Shown here: one piece after another, positions 1-8,876 of the stretch
Layout: the number at the start of each line of letters is the position of its first letter
Position numbering within the stretch: position 1 is the first letter of the stretch
Assembly: GCA_003157575.1 (NCBI GenBank)
Contig: PMKA01000074.1
Coordinates: 218-9,903, forward strand
DNA from: Opitutia bacterium
GTDB taxonomy: Bacteria > Verrucomicrobiota > Verrucomicrobiia > Opitutales > Opitutaceae
DNA length: 9,686 nucleotides
Reading direction: 5' to 3'
Notes under the pieces: generated by a model
What the model was told of the DNA's origin: nothing
Seen by the model: the letters and a program-made list of their open reading frames with translations, nothing else
Database searches by the model: none
Program-made: the position numbers and the translations under genes

Positions 1-1
1 C

Positions 2-2566
2 AGCCTGATCTATCACTACCGCGCCATCGGTCACGTCCAGGCGCATCTCGACCCGCTCAGCGATCCGCCCCCGCCCGCGCCCCGCCTCGCGCTGGGCGAG
101 TTTGGCCTCAACGCGGCCGACCTCGAGACGTTCTTCGATGTCGGTCACTATCTTGATGGCGGCCAGATGCGGCTCACCGATCTCATCGTTAGCCTCAAGC
201 AGACCTACTGCGGACACGTCGGGATCGAATATCTGCACATCCAGGAAACCGAGATCCGGCGGTGGCTGCAGGATTACATGGAGCCCCGCCGTAACCAGCC
301 CAATTTCTCCAAGCCGCAGAAGGTCCGCATCCTCCGCCGCCTGCATAAGGCCGAACTGTTTGAGCATTTCCTCCACACAAAATATGTCGGCCAGAAGCGT
401 TTCTCCCTCGAGGGCGGCGAGACGCTCATCCCCGCGCTCGACACCATCATCGAGCAATGTCCGGAGGCCGGGATCGACGAGATCGTGATGGGCATGGCGC
501 ACCGCGGCCGCCTCAACGTCCTCGCCAGCATCCTCCGCAAGTCGTTCGAGTTTATCTTTGAGGAATTTTCCGAAGGCTTCGTGCCCGACACCGTCGAGGG
601 CGACGGCGACGTGAAATACCATCTCGGCTACGAGGCGGTCCTGGACACGACTTCCGGCAAAAAGGTCGAGGTGCGTCTCGCGGCCAATCCCTCGCATCTC
701 GAGGCGGTTGCCCCCGTCGTTCAGGGCAAGGTTCGCGCCCGCCAGCGGCTGCGCGGTGATGCCGAGCGACGGCGGATCCTCCCGCTGCTCCTGCACGGCG
801 ACGCCGCGTTTGCCGGCCAGGGCGTCGTCGCGGAGGTGTTCAATTATTCGCAGCTTCCCGGTTACCGCACCGGCGGCACCGTCCACATCGTCATCAACAA
901 CCAGATCGGCTTCACCACCAGCCCCGCGGAATCCCGCTCCAGCCGCTATTGCACCGACATCGCCAAGATGATCGAGGCGCCTATTTTCCACGTGAATGGC
1001 GACGATCCCGAGGCCGTCTGCTATGTCGCCGGACTCGCGCTCGAATTCCGCCAGAAATTCCAGCGCGACGTGGTCGTCGACATGGTCTGCTACCGCCGGT
1101 ACGGCCACAACGAATCCGACGAGCCGGCCTTCACCCAGCCCATCCTTTACCGCGAGATTGCAGCGCACCCCAGTCCTTCCGCCATTCTCAGCGCGAAGCT
1201 GATCGCCGAGGGCACCATCACCGCGGTGGAGTCCGCCGCCATCCAGGCGGAGTACACCGCCGCGCTGGAGGACGCCTTGGCCCGGGCCCGGAAGAAGCAG
1301 GAGCGGCAGATCGACGACGTGAAGCGCTTCGAGGGCTCCACCGCCGTCTTCCAGCAAGCCTACTTCTTCGCGCCGGTCGCCACTGCGGTTCCGCCCGCCT
1401 TGATTGAGCAATGCGCGGGCGGACTGACGCGCGTGCCGTCCGGCTTCAAGCTCAACCCCAAGATTAAGCGCTTCATCGAGACTCGCGCGCAGGCCTTCAA
1501 GGAGGGCGGGCCGGTTGACTGGTCGTTCGGCGAGGCTTTGGCCTTTGGCACGCTTCTGCTGGAGGGCACGCCCGTGCGCCTCTCCGGCCAGGACAGCGAG
1601 CGCGGCACCTTCAGCCAGCGCCACGCGGCCATCTACGAAATCGACACTCGCGAACGCTTCGTGCCGCTGGGCCACCTCGACAAGAAACAGGCGGAATTCT
1701 GTTTATATAATTCGTCGCTATCCGAGGCGGGCGTGCTGGGTTTCGATTACGGTTACAGCCTCGATTATCCGCAGATGCTCTGCCTGTGGGAGGCGCAGTT
1801 CGGTGATTTTGCCAACGGTGCGCAGACCATTATCGACCAGTTTATTGTCAGCTCCGAATCGAAGTGGCAGCGCGTGAGCGGCATGGTCCTGCTCCTCCCG
1901 CACGGCTATGAGGGCCAGGGCCCGGAGCACTCGTCCGCCCGGCTCGAACGCTTTCTGCAGCTGTGCGCCGAGGGCAACCTGCAGGTGTGCAACCTCACGA
2001 CGCCGGCGCAGTACTTTCACGCCCTGCGCCGCCAGATGCGGCGCGATTTTCGCAAGCCGCTCGTCGTGATGTCGCCCAAGAGTCTCCTGCGCCATCCCGC
2101 CGCCACTTCGCGCCTCGACGAGTTCACCTCGGGCCACTTTCAGGAGATCCTCGATGATCCGACCCGGGTCGGAACGGAATCCGGCAGCGAACCCGCCGGC
2201 GCCGCGCCGCCACCCGCCGAGCGTCTGATCCTCTGCTCCGGTAAGGTTTATTACGACCTCGTTGATTACCGCGAAAAAAACCAGATTACCGACGCCGTGA
2301 TCGTGCGCATCGAGCAACTCTACCCGCTACACCGCACCCGTCTCGGCGAACTCGGCGACAAATACGACGGCGCCACGCTCGTCTGGTGCCAGGAGGAATC
2401 GCAAAACATGGGTGCGTGGACGCATCTCGCTCCCCGGCTTGAAGAGATCTTCGGCCGGAAGCCGTTCTATGCCGGCCGCGATGCAAGCTCATCGCCCGCC
2501 GTCGGTCACCTCGCCCGTCACCGCTTCGAACAGGCCGCCCTGGTCCGCGCCGCATTTGGCGTCTGA
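2..2566 (+). CDS. sucA: 2-oxoglutarate dehydrogenase E1 component (5'-truncated)
   Basis: Thiamine-diphosphate-dependent E1 of the 2-oxoglutarate dehydrogenase complex: it decarboxylates 2-oxoglutarate and passes the succinyl group to the lipoyl arm of E2. The frame is open from base 2 to the TGA at 2564-2566, giving 854 codons. The first residues (YHYRAIGHVQAHLDPL) match the family's 'YRxRGHxxAxLDPL' segment, so roughly 75-80 N-terminal residues, including the E2-contacting tail, lie outside the window; the full protein would be near the usual 930 residues. Visible hallmarks are GMAHRGRLNVL (His codon at 500) and NPSHLEAV (His codon at 695), the substrate histidine regions; HGDAAFAGQGV from about 794 with INNQIGFTTS, the ThDP/Mg site; and FHVNGDDPEAV followed by CYRRYGHNESDEPAFTQP. 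The C-terminal domain WCQEESQNMGAW is also typical. It is the first visible gene of the sucA-sucB-lpd operon. The next ATG at 167 is an internal Met, not the start. No frameshift seen. Confidence 0.97.
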   Translation, partial: SLIYHYRAIGHVQAHLDPLSDPPPPAPRLALGEFGLNAADLETFFDVGHYLDGGQMRLTDLIVSLKQTYCGHVGIEYLHIQETEIRRWLQDYMEPRRNQPNFSKPQKVRILRRLHKAELFEHFLHTKYVGQKRFSLEGGETLIPALDTIIEQCPEAGIDEIVMGMAHRGRLNVLASILRKSFEFIFEEFSEGFVPDTVEGDGDVKYHLGYEAVLDTTSGKKVEVRLAANPSHLEAVAPVVQGKVRARQRLRGDAERRRILPLLLHGDAAFAGQGVVAEVFNYSQLPGYRTGGTVHIVINNQIGFTTSPAESRSSRYCTDIAKMIEAPIFHVNGDDPEAVCYVAGLALEFRQKFQRDVVVDMVCYRRYGHNESDEPAFTQPILYREIAAHPSPSAILSAKLIAEGTITAVESAAIQAEYTAALEDALARARKKQERQIDDVKRFEGSTAVFQQAYFFAPVATAVPPALIEQCAGGLTRVPSGFKLNPKIKRFIETRAQAFKEGGPVDWSFGEALAFGTLLLEGTPVRLSGQDSERGTFSQRHAAIYEIDTRERFVPLGHLDKKQAEFCLYNSSLSEAGVLGFDYGYSLDYPQMLCLWEAQFGDFANGAQTIIDQFIVSSESKWQRVSGMVLLLPHGYEGQGPEHSSARLERFLQLCAEGNLQVCNLTTPAQYFHALRRQMRRDFRKPLVVMSPKSLLRHPAATSRLDEFTSGHFQEILDDPTRVGTESGSEPAGAAPPPAERLILCSGKVYYDLVDYREKNQITDAVIVRIEQLYPLHRTRLGELGDKYDGATLVWCQEESQNMGAWTHLAPRLEEIFGRKPFYAGRDASSSPAVGHLARHRFEQAALVRAAFGV

Positions 2567-2637
2567 GATAATCTTGAAAAACGGGTGCGAGGGACGAATC
2601 CTCCAGCCCGGAACCCGCTATCGCCCCCCCTCTGCAT

Positions 2638-3900
2638 ATGTCCATACTCGACGTCAAAATCCCTTCAATGGGTGAATCGATCGCCGGCGGCGTGCTCGCC
2701 AAGTGGCACGTCAAGGAAGGCGACACCGTCAGGAAGGATCAACCCCTCTTCGAACTGGAAACGGACAAGATCACCTCGGAAGGCGCCGCTGAGGCCGCCG
2801 GACGGATCTCCCTCAAGGTTGCCGCCGGCGCCGAGGTCAAGATCGGCCAGTTGGTCGCCACAATCGACACGGGCGCACAGGCACTGGAACCTGCGCCCTC
2901 GGGTTCCCCTGCTCTGGCCGGGCCGGTTTCTGCGCCCGCGTCCGGGATGCCAGTCCCTCCGTCCGTGCGCCGCCTTGCCGCCGAAACCGGCGTGGATCCG
3001 GCCGCCGTCGCCGGCACCGGCAGGGGCGGCCGCGTGACCAAGGCCGATTTGCTTGCCGCCGCGGAGACCGGGAGTCAAAAGCCGCCGACCGGAATCCGGA
3101 CGCCGGAAACCGCAGAACAGAAACCGGAAACGGGAAAGGCGGCAGCCGAACCCATCCGGCCTCCGGAAGAACCTGTCCGGTCTCCGGTATCCGCCGTTTC
3201 AAACCGGACCGTTCGCCGCAAACTCACGCCGCTCCGTCAGCGGCTCGCCCAGCGCCTCGTCCAGGCCCAGCACGACGCGGCGATGCTCACCACGTTCAAC
3301 GAGGTCGACATGTCCGCGGTCCGCGACCTCCGGGCGCGCCATCAGGAGGAATTCACCCGGAAACACGGCGTGAAGCTCGGCTTCATGTCGTTCTTCGTGA
3401 AGGCGGTCGTGCACGCCCTGCAGGCCGTCCCGTCCATCAACGCGCAGCTCGACGGAGACACCGTCATCGAAAACCGTTTCTTCGACATCGGCGTGGCCGT
3501 TTCCACCGACCGCGGCCTCATGGTTCCCGTCCTGCGCGATTGCGAGAGCGCCGGATTCGCCGAGATCGAGAAACAGCTCGCCGCAGCAGCCCAGAAGGCC
3601 CGCGAGGGGAAAATCACTCTCGCCGATCTCGAAGGCGGAGTCTTTACGATCACCAACGGCGGAGTCTTCGGATCCCTGCTCTCGACGCCCATCCTCAACG
3701 CGCCGCAATGCGCGATCCTCGGGATGCACGCGATCCAGGATCGTCCCGTCGCCGTGAACGGCCAGGTCGTCATCCGTCCGATGATGTACGTCGCGCTAAG
3801 CTACGACCACCGCATCGTCGACGGCCGCGATGCGGTGACATTCCTCGTGCGCCTTAAGCAGGCCATCGAAGATCCGGCCCGCCTGCTGCTGAGCGTGTAA
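2638..3900 (+). CDS. sucB: Dihydrolipoyllysine succinyltransferase, E2 of 2-oxoglutarate dehydrogenase
   Basis: E2 core enzyme: it carries the succinyl group on a lipoyl-lysine and transfers it to CoA. The 420 residues show the canonical order. The lipoyl domain spans about 1-78, with the lipoylation site ETDK at Lys44. An E3-binding domain lies at about 107-141 ([33 protein letters not shown]). A Pro/Glu/Thr-rich flexible linker follows at about 143-195, then the catalytic acyltransferase domain at about 196-420 with SYDHRIVDG (His391, Asp395). One lipoyl domain plus this length fits SucB. Adjacency to sucA makes the 2-oxoglutarate form much likelier than a pyruvate or branched-chain E2. The ATG at 2638 gives the expected N-terminus ([15 protein letters not shown]) and no upstream in-frame ATG is available. 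No Shine-Dalgarno sequence is visible before it; the preceding bases are a C-rich tract. It lies 71 bases after sucA and is presumably co-transcribed. Confidence 0.96.
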   Translation: MSILDVKIPSMGESIAGGVLAKWHVKEGDTVRKDQPLFELETDKITSEGAAEAAGRISLKVAAGAEVKIGQLVATIDTGAQALEPAPSGSPALAGPVSAPASGMPVPPSVRRLAAETGVDPAAVAGTGRGGRVTKADLLAAAETGSQKPPTGIRTPETAEQKPETGKAAAEPIRPPEEPVRSPVSAVSNRTVRRKLTPLRQRLAQRLVQAQHDAAMLTTFNEVDMSAVRDLRARHQEEFTRKHGVKLGFMSFFVKAVVHALQAVPSINAQLDGDTVIENRFFDIGVAVSTDRGLMVPVLRDCESAGFAEIEKQLAAAAQKAREGKITLADLEGGVFTITNGGVFGSLLSTPILNAPQCAILGMHAIQDRPVAVNGQVVIRPMMYVALSYDHRIVDGRDAVTFLVRLKQAIEDPARLLLSV

Positions 3901-3907
3901 CATTCCC

Positions 3908-5338
3908 ATGGATTCATTTGACGTTGCAATCATCGGAGCCGGCCCTGGCGGATACGTATGCGCGTTCCGCGCCGCGCAACTCGGACTCAAGGTCGCGCTC
4001 GTCGAAAAGCGCCCGACCCTCGGGGGCACCTGCCTCAACGTGGGCTGCATCCCAAGCAAGTCGCTCCTGCACCTGAGCGAGCAATTTGCCTGGGTGAAAA
4101 ACCAGGCCGCCGCCAGCGGCGTCAAGGTGTCCGGTCTCGAGCTCGACCTGCCGGCGTTGATGAAGAAGAAGGACGCCGTCGTGCAAAAGCTGGTTGGCGG
4201 CGTCGCCCAGCTCGCAAAGGCGCGGAAGATCACCGTGTTCAACGGACAGGCCGCGCTTGCCGGCGACGGCGTTGTCAACGTGGCCGCTTCCGGCGCCGAA
4301 GGAACCGTCACCGGCATAACGGCCAGGAACATCGTCATCGCATCCGGGTCCGTCCCCGCCGGACTTTCGTTCCTCCCGTTCGATGGCAAGACCGTCGTTT
4401 CTTCGGACGATGCGATCGCGTTCGACTCCGTCCCGCAGCGCTTGGTCGTGGTGGGCGGCGGCGCAATCGGACTCGAGCTGGGTTCCGTGTGGTCCAGGCT
4501 TGGCTCCGACGTCACCGTGGTCGAATTCCTCCCGAAGATCGCGGCCGGCTATGACGACGATGTCGTGCGCCTGCTGACCCGTCTGCTCGCGAAACAGGGG
4601 TTGAAGATCGAGGTCAACGCCCGGATCACGGGTTTGAAGGGGCCGGTCTCAAACGATCCATCGACGGGAACCGCGACGGCCGTGCTTGTCGCCGAGCGCG
4701 AAGGCCGGCCGCTGGAGTTTGCGGCAAACAAGATCTTGGTCTCCGTCGGCCGCCGCCCGGTGACCGAAAATCTCGGGATCGAAAAGCTCGGCCTCCAGCT
4801 CGACGAAAAGAAGCGAATCCGCGTCGACGATCATCTGCGAACCTCCGTCCCCGGGGTCTGGGCGATCGGCGACGTCGTCGCCGGCCCCATGCTTGCGCAC
4901 AAGGCCGAGGAGGACGGGATCGCGGTTGCGGAGTGGATCGCGGGAAAGGCAGGGCATGTGGACTGGAGCCTGGTGCCGGCCGTCATCTACACGGATCCCG
5001 AGGTCGCGGCGGTCGGGCTCGGAGAGGAGGGGGCAAAGACGAAGGGCCTCGACGTGCGCATAGGGAAGTTCTTCTTCGCCGCAAACGGCCGGGCAATCGC
5101 CTCCGACGCCGCCGACGGTTTCGTGAAGATCGTCGCCGACGCGAAGACCGACCGGATTCTCGGAGCCCAGATCATCGGCCGCGGCGCGTCCGAACTCATC
5201 GCGGAGGTGGTCGCGCACATGGAATACGGGGGAAGCGCCGAGGACCTCGGCCGGACAATCCATGCCCATCCCACCCTTGGCGAGGCTGTCAAGGAAGCCG
5301 CCCTCGCCGTGGGCAAATCCGCCCTCCACGCGCTGTAG
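3908..5338 (+). CDS. lpd: Dihydrolipoyl dehydrogenase (E3)
   Basis: FAD-dependent E3 that reoxidises the dihydrolipoyl arm of E2 and reduces NAD+. The 476-residue length is normal for the family. The N-terminal FAD-binding motif is VAIIGAGPGGYVCAFRAAQLG (about 6-26). The redox disulfide is GGTCLNVGCIPSKS (Cys42/Cys47). The NAD-binding motif is VVVGGGAIGLELGSVW, the second FAD motif is VPGVWAIGDVVAGPMLAHKAEEDG, and the dimer-interface domain ends with the catalytic HPTLGE (His454, Glu459). The start lies only 7 bases after the sucB stop, so the two are certainly one operon. That position makes this the E3 dedicated to the 2-oxoglutarate complex, although such subunits are often shared with pyruvate dehydrogenase and the glycine cleavage system. 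No Shine-Dalgarno sequence is visible in the short junction, so translation may be coupled to sucB termination. Confidence 0.97.
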   Translation: MDSFDVAIIGAGPGGYVCAFRAAQLGLKVALVEKRPTLGGTCLNVGCIPSKSLLHLSEQFAWVKNQAAASGVKVSGLELDLPALMKKKDAVVQKLVGGVAQLAKARKITVFNGQAALAGDGVVNVAASGAEGTVTGITARNIVIASGSVPAGLSFLPFDGKTVVSSDDAIAFDSVPQRLVVVGGGAIGLELGSVWSRLGSDVTVVEFLPKIAAGYDDDVVRLLTRLLAKQGLKIEVNARITGLKGPVSNDPSTGTATAVLVAEREGRPLEFAANKILVSVGRRPVTENLGIEKLGLQLDEKKRIRVDDHLRTSVPGVWAIGDVVAGPMLAHKAEEDGIAVAEWIAGKAGHVDWSLVPAVIYTDPEVAAVGLGEEGAKTKGLDVRIGKFFFAANGRAIASDAADGFVKIVADAKTDRILGAQIIGRGASELIAEVVAHMEYGGSAEDLGRTIHAHPTLGEAVKEAALAVGKSALHAL

Positions 5339-5390
5339 GTCGGTTTAACTTGAACTGTAGCCGAAAACGTAAACGTAGCTGCGAGCGTGA

Positions 5391-5415
5391 GCGAGCGGAG
5401 GGTTTGTCCGCTCGC
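5391..5415. repeat. Inverted repeat downstream of lpd, 9-bp stem
   Basis: Perfect 9-bp inverted repeat: GCGAGCGGA at 5391-5399 and TCCGCTCGC at 5407-5415, separated by a 7-base loop. The left arm is partly duplicated just upstream (GCGAGCG at 5381-5387), giving an alternative pairing. It starts 52 bases after the lpd stop and is the first hairpin after the suc operon, so it could slow or end transcription there. Only a TTTT, 8 bases past the stem, follows it, so a classical intrinsic terminator is not convincing. It may instead be part of a mobile intergenic palindrome together with the two repeats that follow. Confidence 0.55.
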
Positions 5416-5489
5416 ACCGCACTTTTGATAAGACCCCTATGGCCCGCAAACTCCCCACCGAAAATGGCGGCCTCGTGCAGCCTGTATGT

Positions 5490-5519
5490 TGGAGACGCGA
5501 CGCCCTCGTCGCGTCTCCA
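5490..5519. repeat. Perfect 13-bp palindromic hairpin, copy 1 of a dispersed repeat
   Basis: Perfect inverted repeat with arms at 5490-5502 (TGGAGACGCGACG) and 5507-5519 around a CCCT loop. No U tract follows, so it is not a standard intrinsic terminator. A near-identical core in the opposite orientation is present at 7096-7121, with one substitution and one missing base, which marks it as a dispersed element and not a one-off structure. The word GCAGCCTGT occurs both at 5477-5485 just before this hairpin and within the next repeat at 5536-5544, suggesting a composite unit. Confidence 0.7.
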
Positions 5520-5533
5520 TGAAATATCCGCTC

Positions 5534-5570
5534 TAGCAGCCTGTCGGACTTCGGGTCCTCCAGGCTGCTA
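5534..5570. repeat. Two-tier inverted repeat upstream of cls
   Basis: The outer arms TAGCAGCCTG (5534-5543) and CAGGCTGCTA (5561-5570) are perfectly complementary over 10 bp. Inside, after a symmetric 2x2 internal loop (TC/TC), a second 4-bp stem GGAC/GTCC (5546-5549 and 5555-5558) closes a TTCGG loop. It ends 31 bases before the cls start codon, so it would lie in the cls 5' leader if the promoter is upstream of it. It could be a REP-like mobile palindrome or a structured 5' UTR; the sequence alone does not decide. Confidence 0.6.
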
Positions 5571-5601
5571 AAAGCTTTCGGAACGCAAGCCCGACCGCCC
5601 C

Positions 5602-7029
5602 ATGCCCCTGGAAACCTCGATCTTCGGCCAGATCCTCCGCCACCTCCTGACGGTCGGGGGCTTCCTGCTCGCAATCTTTCTTGTCGCCCGGTTGATGAGC
5701 GAAAAAAAGCAGCCGGGAAACACCCTCGCCTGGCTGCTCGGCATTGTGCTCATCCCCTACATCGGCGTGCCGCTCTATCTGGTTTTCGGCGGCCGGAAGC
5801 TCCGGAAGCTGGTCGCGCGGAAATCGCGCCTGGCCCCGGTCCCGTCGAGGGAGACCTCCCTCCATTCCAACTCCGCGAAGGGAGCGGTGCCCCACGCGCT
5901 CGTGCTCTCCGGTGCGTGCCCGCCCGTCGGGGGAAACTCCGTGCGACTGCTGACCGGGGGCGAGCAGGCCTACGCGGAGCTCGAACGCCACATCCGCGAT
6001 GCGCGGGATTCCATCCACATCATGACCTTCATCCTCGGCCGCGACGACACCGGCCGCCGGATTGTGGACCTGCTTGCACAGCGCGCGCGCGAAGGCGTGA
6101 AGGTGCGGCTGCTTCTTGACTCCGTCGGCTGCCTGTTGAGCAGCCACGGATTCGTCAAAGCCATCCGGCGCGCCGGCGGCGAGGTGAGCCGGTTCATGCC
6201 CGTGCTGCCGCTGCAATGGCGCGGTTCGGCGAACCTGCGCAATCACCGGAAAATAGCGGTGTTCGACCACCGGACCGCCATCCTCGGGGGACACAATCTC
6301 GCCCACGAATACATGGGGCCCACGCCGTTTCCTGCGCGATGGCGCGATTTTGGCGCCGTCATCGAAGGCCCGTCCGTCGAATTGCTCAACGAGGTGTTCC
6401 TCGCCGACTGGTGCTACGCGAGCGGACAGTCAATCGACGCCCTGCACCGGGCGGGCGGCCCGGCCGATATCGACGCATGCGGGACCTGCGACCTTCAAGT
6501 CGTTGCGAGCGGCCCGGACGTCGAGGGAGATCCGCTTTATGAAGGCATCATCTCGTTCATCCAGGAGGCGAAACACCGCATCTGGATCATCACTCCGTAT
6601 TTCATTCCAGACGAGGTGATGTTTCGCTCCCTGCTGGTGAAGGCGCGGACGGGCCACGAGGTCAAGCTGGTGGTGCCGGCGCGGTCCAACCACCCTCTCA
6701 CTGACCGCGCCCGGCGCTACTACCTGCGGGAACTCCAGGCCGCGGGCGTGCAGGTCCTGCTCTTCCAGCCCGGGATGATGCACAGCAAGGGCATGATCGT
6801 CGACGACCGGGTCGGCCTGCTCGGCTCGGCCAACTTCGACATGCGCTCGCTCTTCGTGAACTTCGAGATCGGCGTCTTCGTCTATTCCGAGCCCGAGGTG
6901 GCCGCGATGCGCGCGTGGGCGGAGGATCTCTTCGCCCAAAGTGTGCCGATGCCGCATGAACCGGAACACCGGGGCCTGCTCGGGAACATTACCGAGGATC
7001 TGAGCCGGTTGCTCGCGCCCATGCTCTGA
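5602..7029 (+). CDS. cls: Cardiolipin synthase, phospholipase D family
   Basis: Membrane enzyme that condenses phosphatidylglycerol molecules (or related donors) into cardiolipin. At 475 residues it has the normal ClsA-type length. Two N-terminal hydrophobic segments (about 11-30 and 41-62, around LLTVGGFLLAIFLVARL and WLLGIVLIPYIGVPLYLVF) form the anchor. The two catalytic HKD motifs are NHRKIAVFD (His215, Lys217, Asp222) followed by GGHNLAHEYMG, and MHSKGMIVDD (His394, Lys396, Asp401) followed by GSANFDMRS. The ATG at 5602 is the first start after an in-frame stop at 5569-5571, so the start is well fixed; no Shine-Dalgarno sequence is visible. It lies 263 bases after lpd behind three hairpins and is probably its own transcription unit. 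It converges on cimA, with 90 bases between stops. Donor specificity (ClsA versus ClsB/C-type) is inferred from the N-terminal membrane segments only. Confidence 0.94.
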   Translation: MPLETSIFGQILRHLLTVGGFLLAIFLVARLMSEKKQPGNTLAWLLGIVLIPYIGVPLYLVFGGRKLRKLVARKSRLAPVPSRETSLHSNSAKGAVPHALVLSGACPPVGGNSVRLLTGGEQAYAELERHIRDARDSIHIMTFILGRDDTGRRIVDLLAQRAREGVKVRLLLDSVGCLLSSHGFVKAIRRAGGEVSRFMPVLPLQWRGSANLRNHRKIAVFDHRTAILGGHNLAHEYMGPTPFPARWRDFGAVIEGPSVELLNEVFLADWCYASGQSIDALHRAGGPADIDACGTCDLQVVASGPDVEGDPLYEGIISFIQEAKHRIWIITPYFIPDEVMFRSLLVKARTGHEVKLVVPARSNHPLTDRARRYYLRELQAAGVQVLLFQPGMMHSKGMIVDDRVGLLGSANFDMRSLFVNFEIGVFVYSEPEVAAMRAWAEDLFAQSVPMPHEPEHRGLLGNITEDLSRLLAPML

Positions 7030-7095
7030 GAACGGAGGTCGAAGAAGGACGCCAAGTTGAGGCGCGACGGCCCCTTTCACGGACGCTGCCCTCCC

Positions 7096-7119
7096 GGAAA
7101 CGCGACGAGGGCGTCGCTC

Positions 7120-7121
<2 letters not shown>
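7096..7121. repeat. Decayed inverted copy of the 5490-5519 palindrome
   Basis: Read on the minus strand, this stretch matches the hairpin at 5490-5519 with the same CCCT loop, one substitution and one missing base. The surviving stem is GCGACG (7102-7107) and CGTCGC (7112-7117), 6 bp, with AGGG as the loop on the plus strand. It sits between the convergent genes cls and cimA, and its right edge overlaps the cimA stop codon (7120-7122). It might act as a shared, weak bidirectional transcription stop, but no U tract follows on either strand. Confidence 0.6.
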
Positions 7122-8733
<1,612 letters not shown>

Positions 8734-8762
8734 AAAAAAACCCCGGGGGTGGTGACCCGGGG
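8734..8762 (-). terminator. Intrinsic terminator (attenuator) ending at the cimA start codon
   Basis: On the minus strand, CCCCGGG (8762-8756) and CCCGGGG (8747-8741) form a 7-bp all-GC stem around an 8-base loop, extended by a possible G-U pair. Seven T follow (8740-8734) and the cimA ATG comes next at 8733. Strong GC hairpin plus U tract is the standard rho-independent terminator form. Its place upstream of a biosynthetic gene and downstream of an Ile-rich ORF marks it as the terminator of an attenuation system, not the end of thrC transcription. Because it abuts the ATG, the folded hairpin would also hide the initiation region. Confidence 0.88.
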
Positions 8763-8818
8763 CATTGAGACGACGTGGAATTGCACTCTCGCTTACGCCA
8801 TGTCGCCATGCCCGGGCC
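8754..8818 (-). promoter_or_regulatory. Putative antiterminator pairing for cimA
   Basis: The end of the leader ORF contains GGCCCGGGCAT (8818-8808). It can pair with ATGCCCCGGGTC (8765-8754) in about 11 pairs, one of them G-U, with a single bulged C at 8762. The second strand includes the entire 5' arm of the terminator (8762-8756), so the antiterminator and terminator exclude each other. A ribosome that reaches the leader stop at 8795-8793 would cover part of 8816-8808 and favour the terminator; one stalled at the first Ile pair (8846-8841) would leave it free. The folding is drawn by eye; energies were not computed. Confidence 0.65.
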
Positions 8819-8876
8819 GGCGGCTAATGATAGCCGCGCCGATAATTGCGGGGGGAATGGATTGGCGATTGACCAT
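8793..8876 (-). CDS. Ile-rich leader peptide of the cimA attenuator
   Basis: A 27-codon ORF from ATG (8876-8874) to TAA (8795-8793), ending 59 bases before cimA. Its middle reads SIPPAIIGAAIIS: five isoleucines (residues 7, 11, 12, 16, 17) in an 11-residue span, including two tandem pairs, with no Leu, no Thr and only one Val (residue 2). The Ile codons are ATT and ATC. This is the design of the leader peptides of amino-acid biosynthetic operons, where stalling at the regulatory codons decides whether a downstream terminator forms; here the terminator and a competing pairing segment are both present. Ile is the end product of the CimA pathway. No other in-frame start precedes it and no Shine-Dalgarno sequence is visible. 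A hexamer CAATAT at 8886-8881, four bases upstream of the ATG, resembles a -10 box and would allow leaderless or nearly leaderless translation; this is speculative. Confidence 0.78.
   Translation of the reverse strand: MVNRQSIPPAIIGAAIISRRPGHGDMA
8820..8837 (-). promoter_or_regulatory. Hairpin with the second Ile-Ile pair in its loop
   Basis: On the minus strand GCGGCT (8837-8832) pairs perfectly with AGCCGC (8825-8820). The 6-base loop is ATCATT, exactly the second Ile-Ile codon pair. This fits the early (1:2, pause) hairpin of attenuation leaders, which halts RNA polymerase until a ribosome enters the leader ORF and opens it. An alternative fold pairs CGGC with GCCG one step further out. 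It ends three bases before the antiterminator segment. Confidence 0.6.

Noticed and set aside
1718..2317. Minus-strand open frame of 199 codons inside sucA
   Set aside because: Fully antisense to conserved E1 sequence and without recognisable motifs.
4649..5329. Minus-strand open frame of 226 codons inside lpd
   Set aside because: Mirror of the lpd C-terminal half; composition follows the codon pattern of the sense gene.
5391..5415. Strong intrinsic terminator of the suc operon
   Set aside because: The stem is good but only four T occur, eight bases beyond it; kept as an inverted repeat.
5533..6306. Minus-strand open frame of 257 codons opposite cls and its upstream repeats
   Set aside because: It runs through both a palindromic repeat and conserved cls codons and has no recognisable domain.
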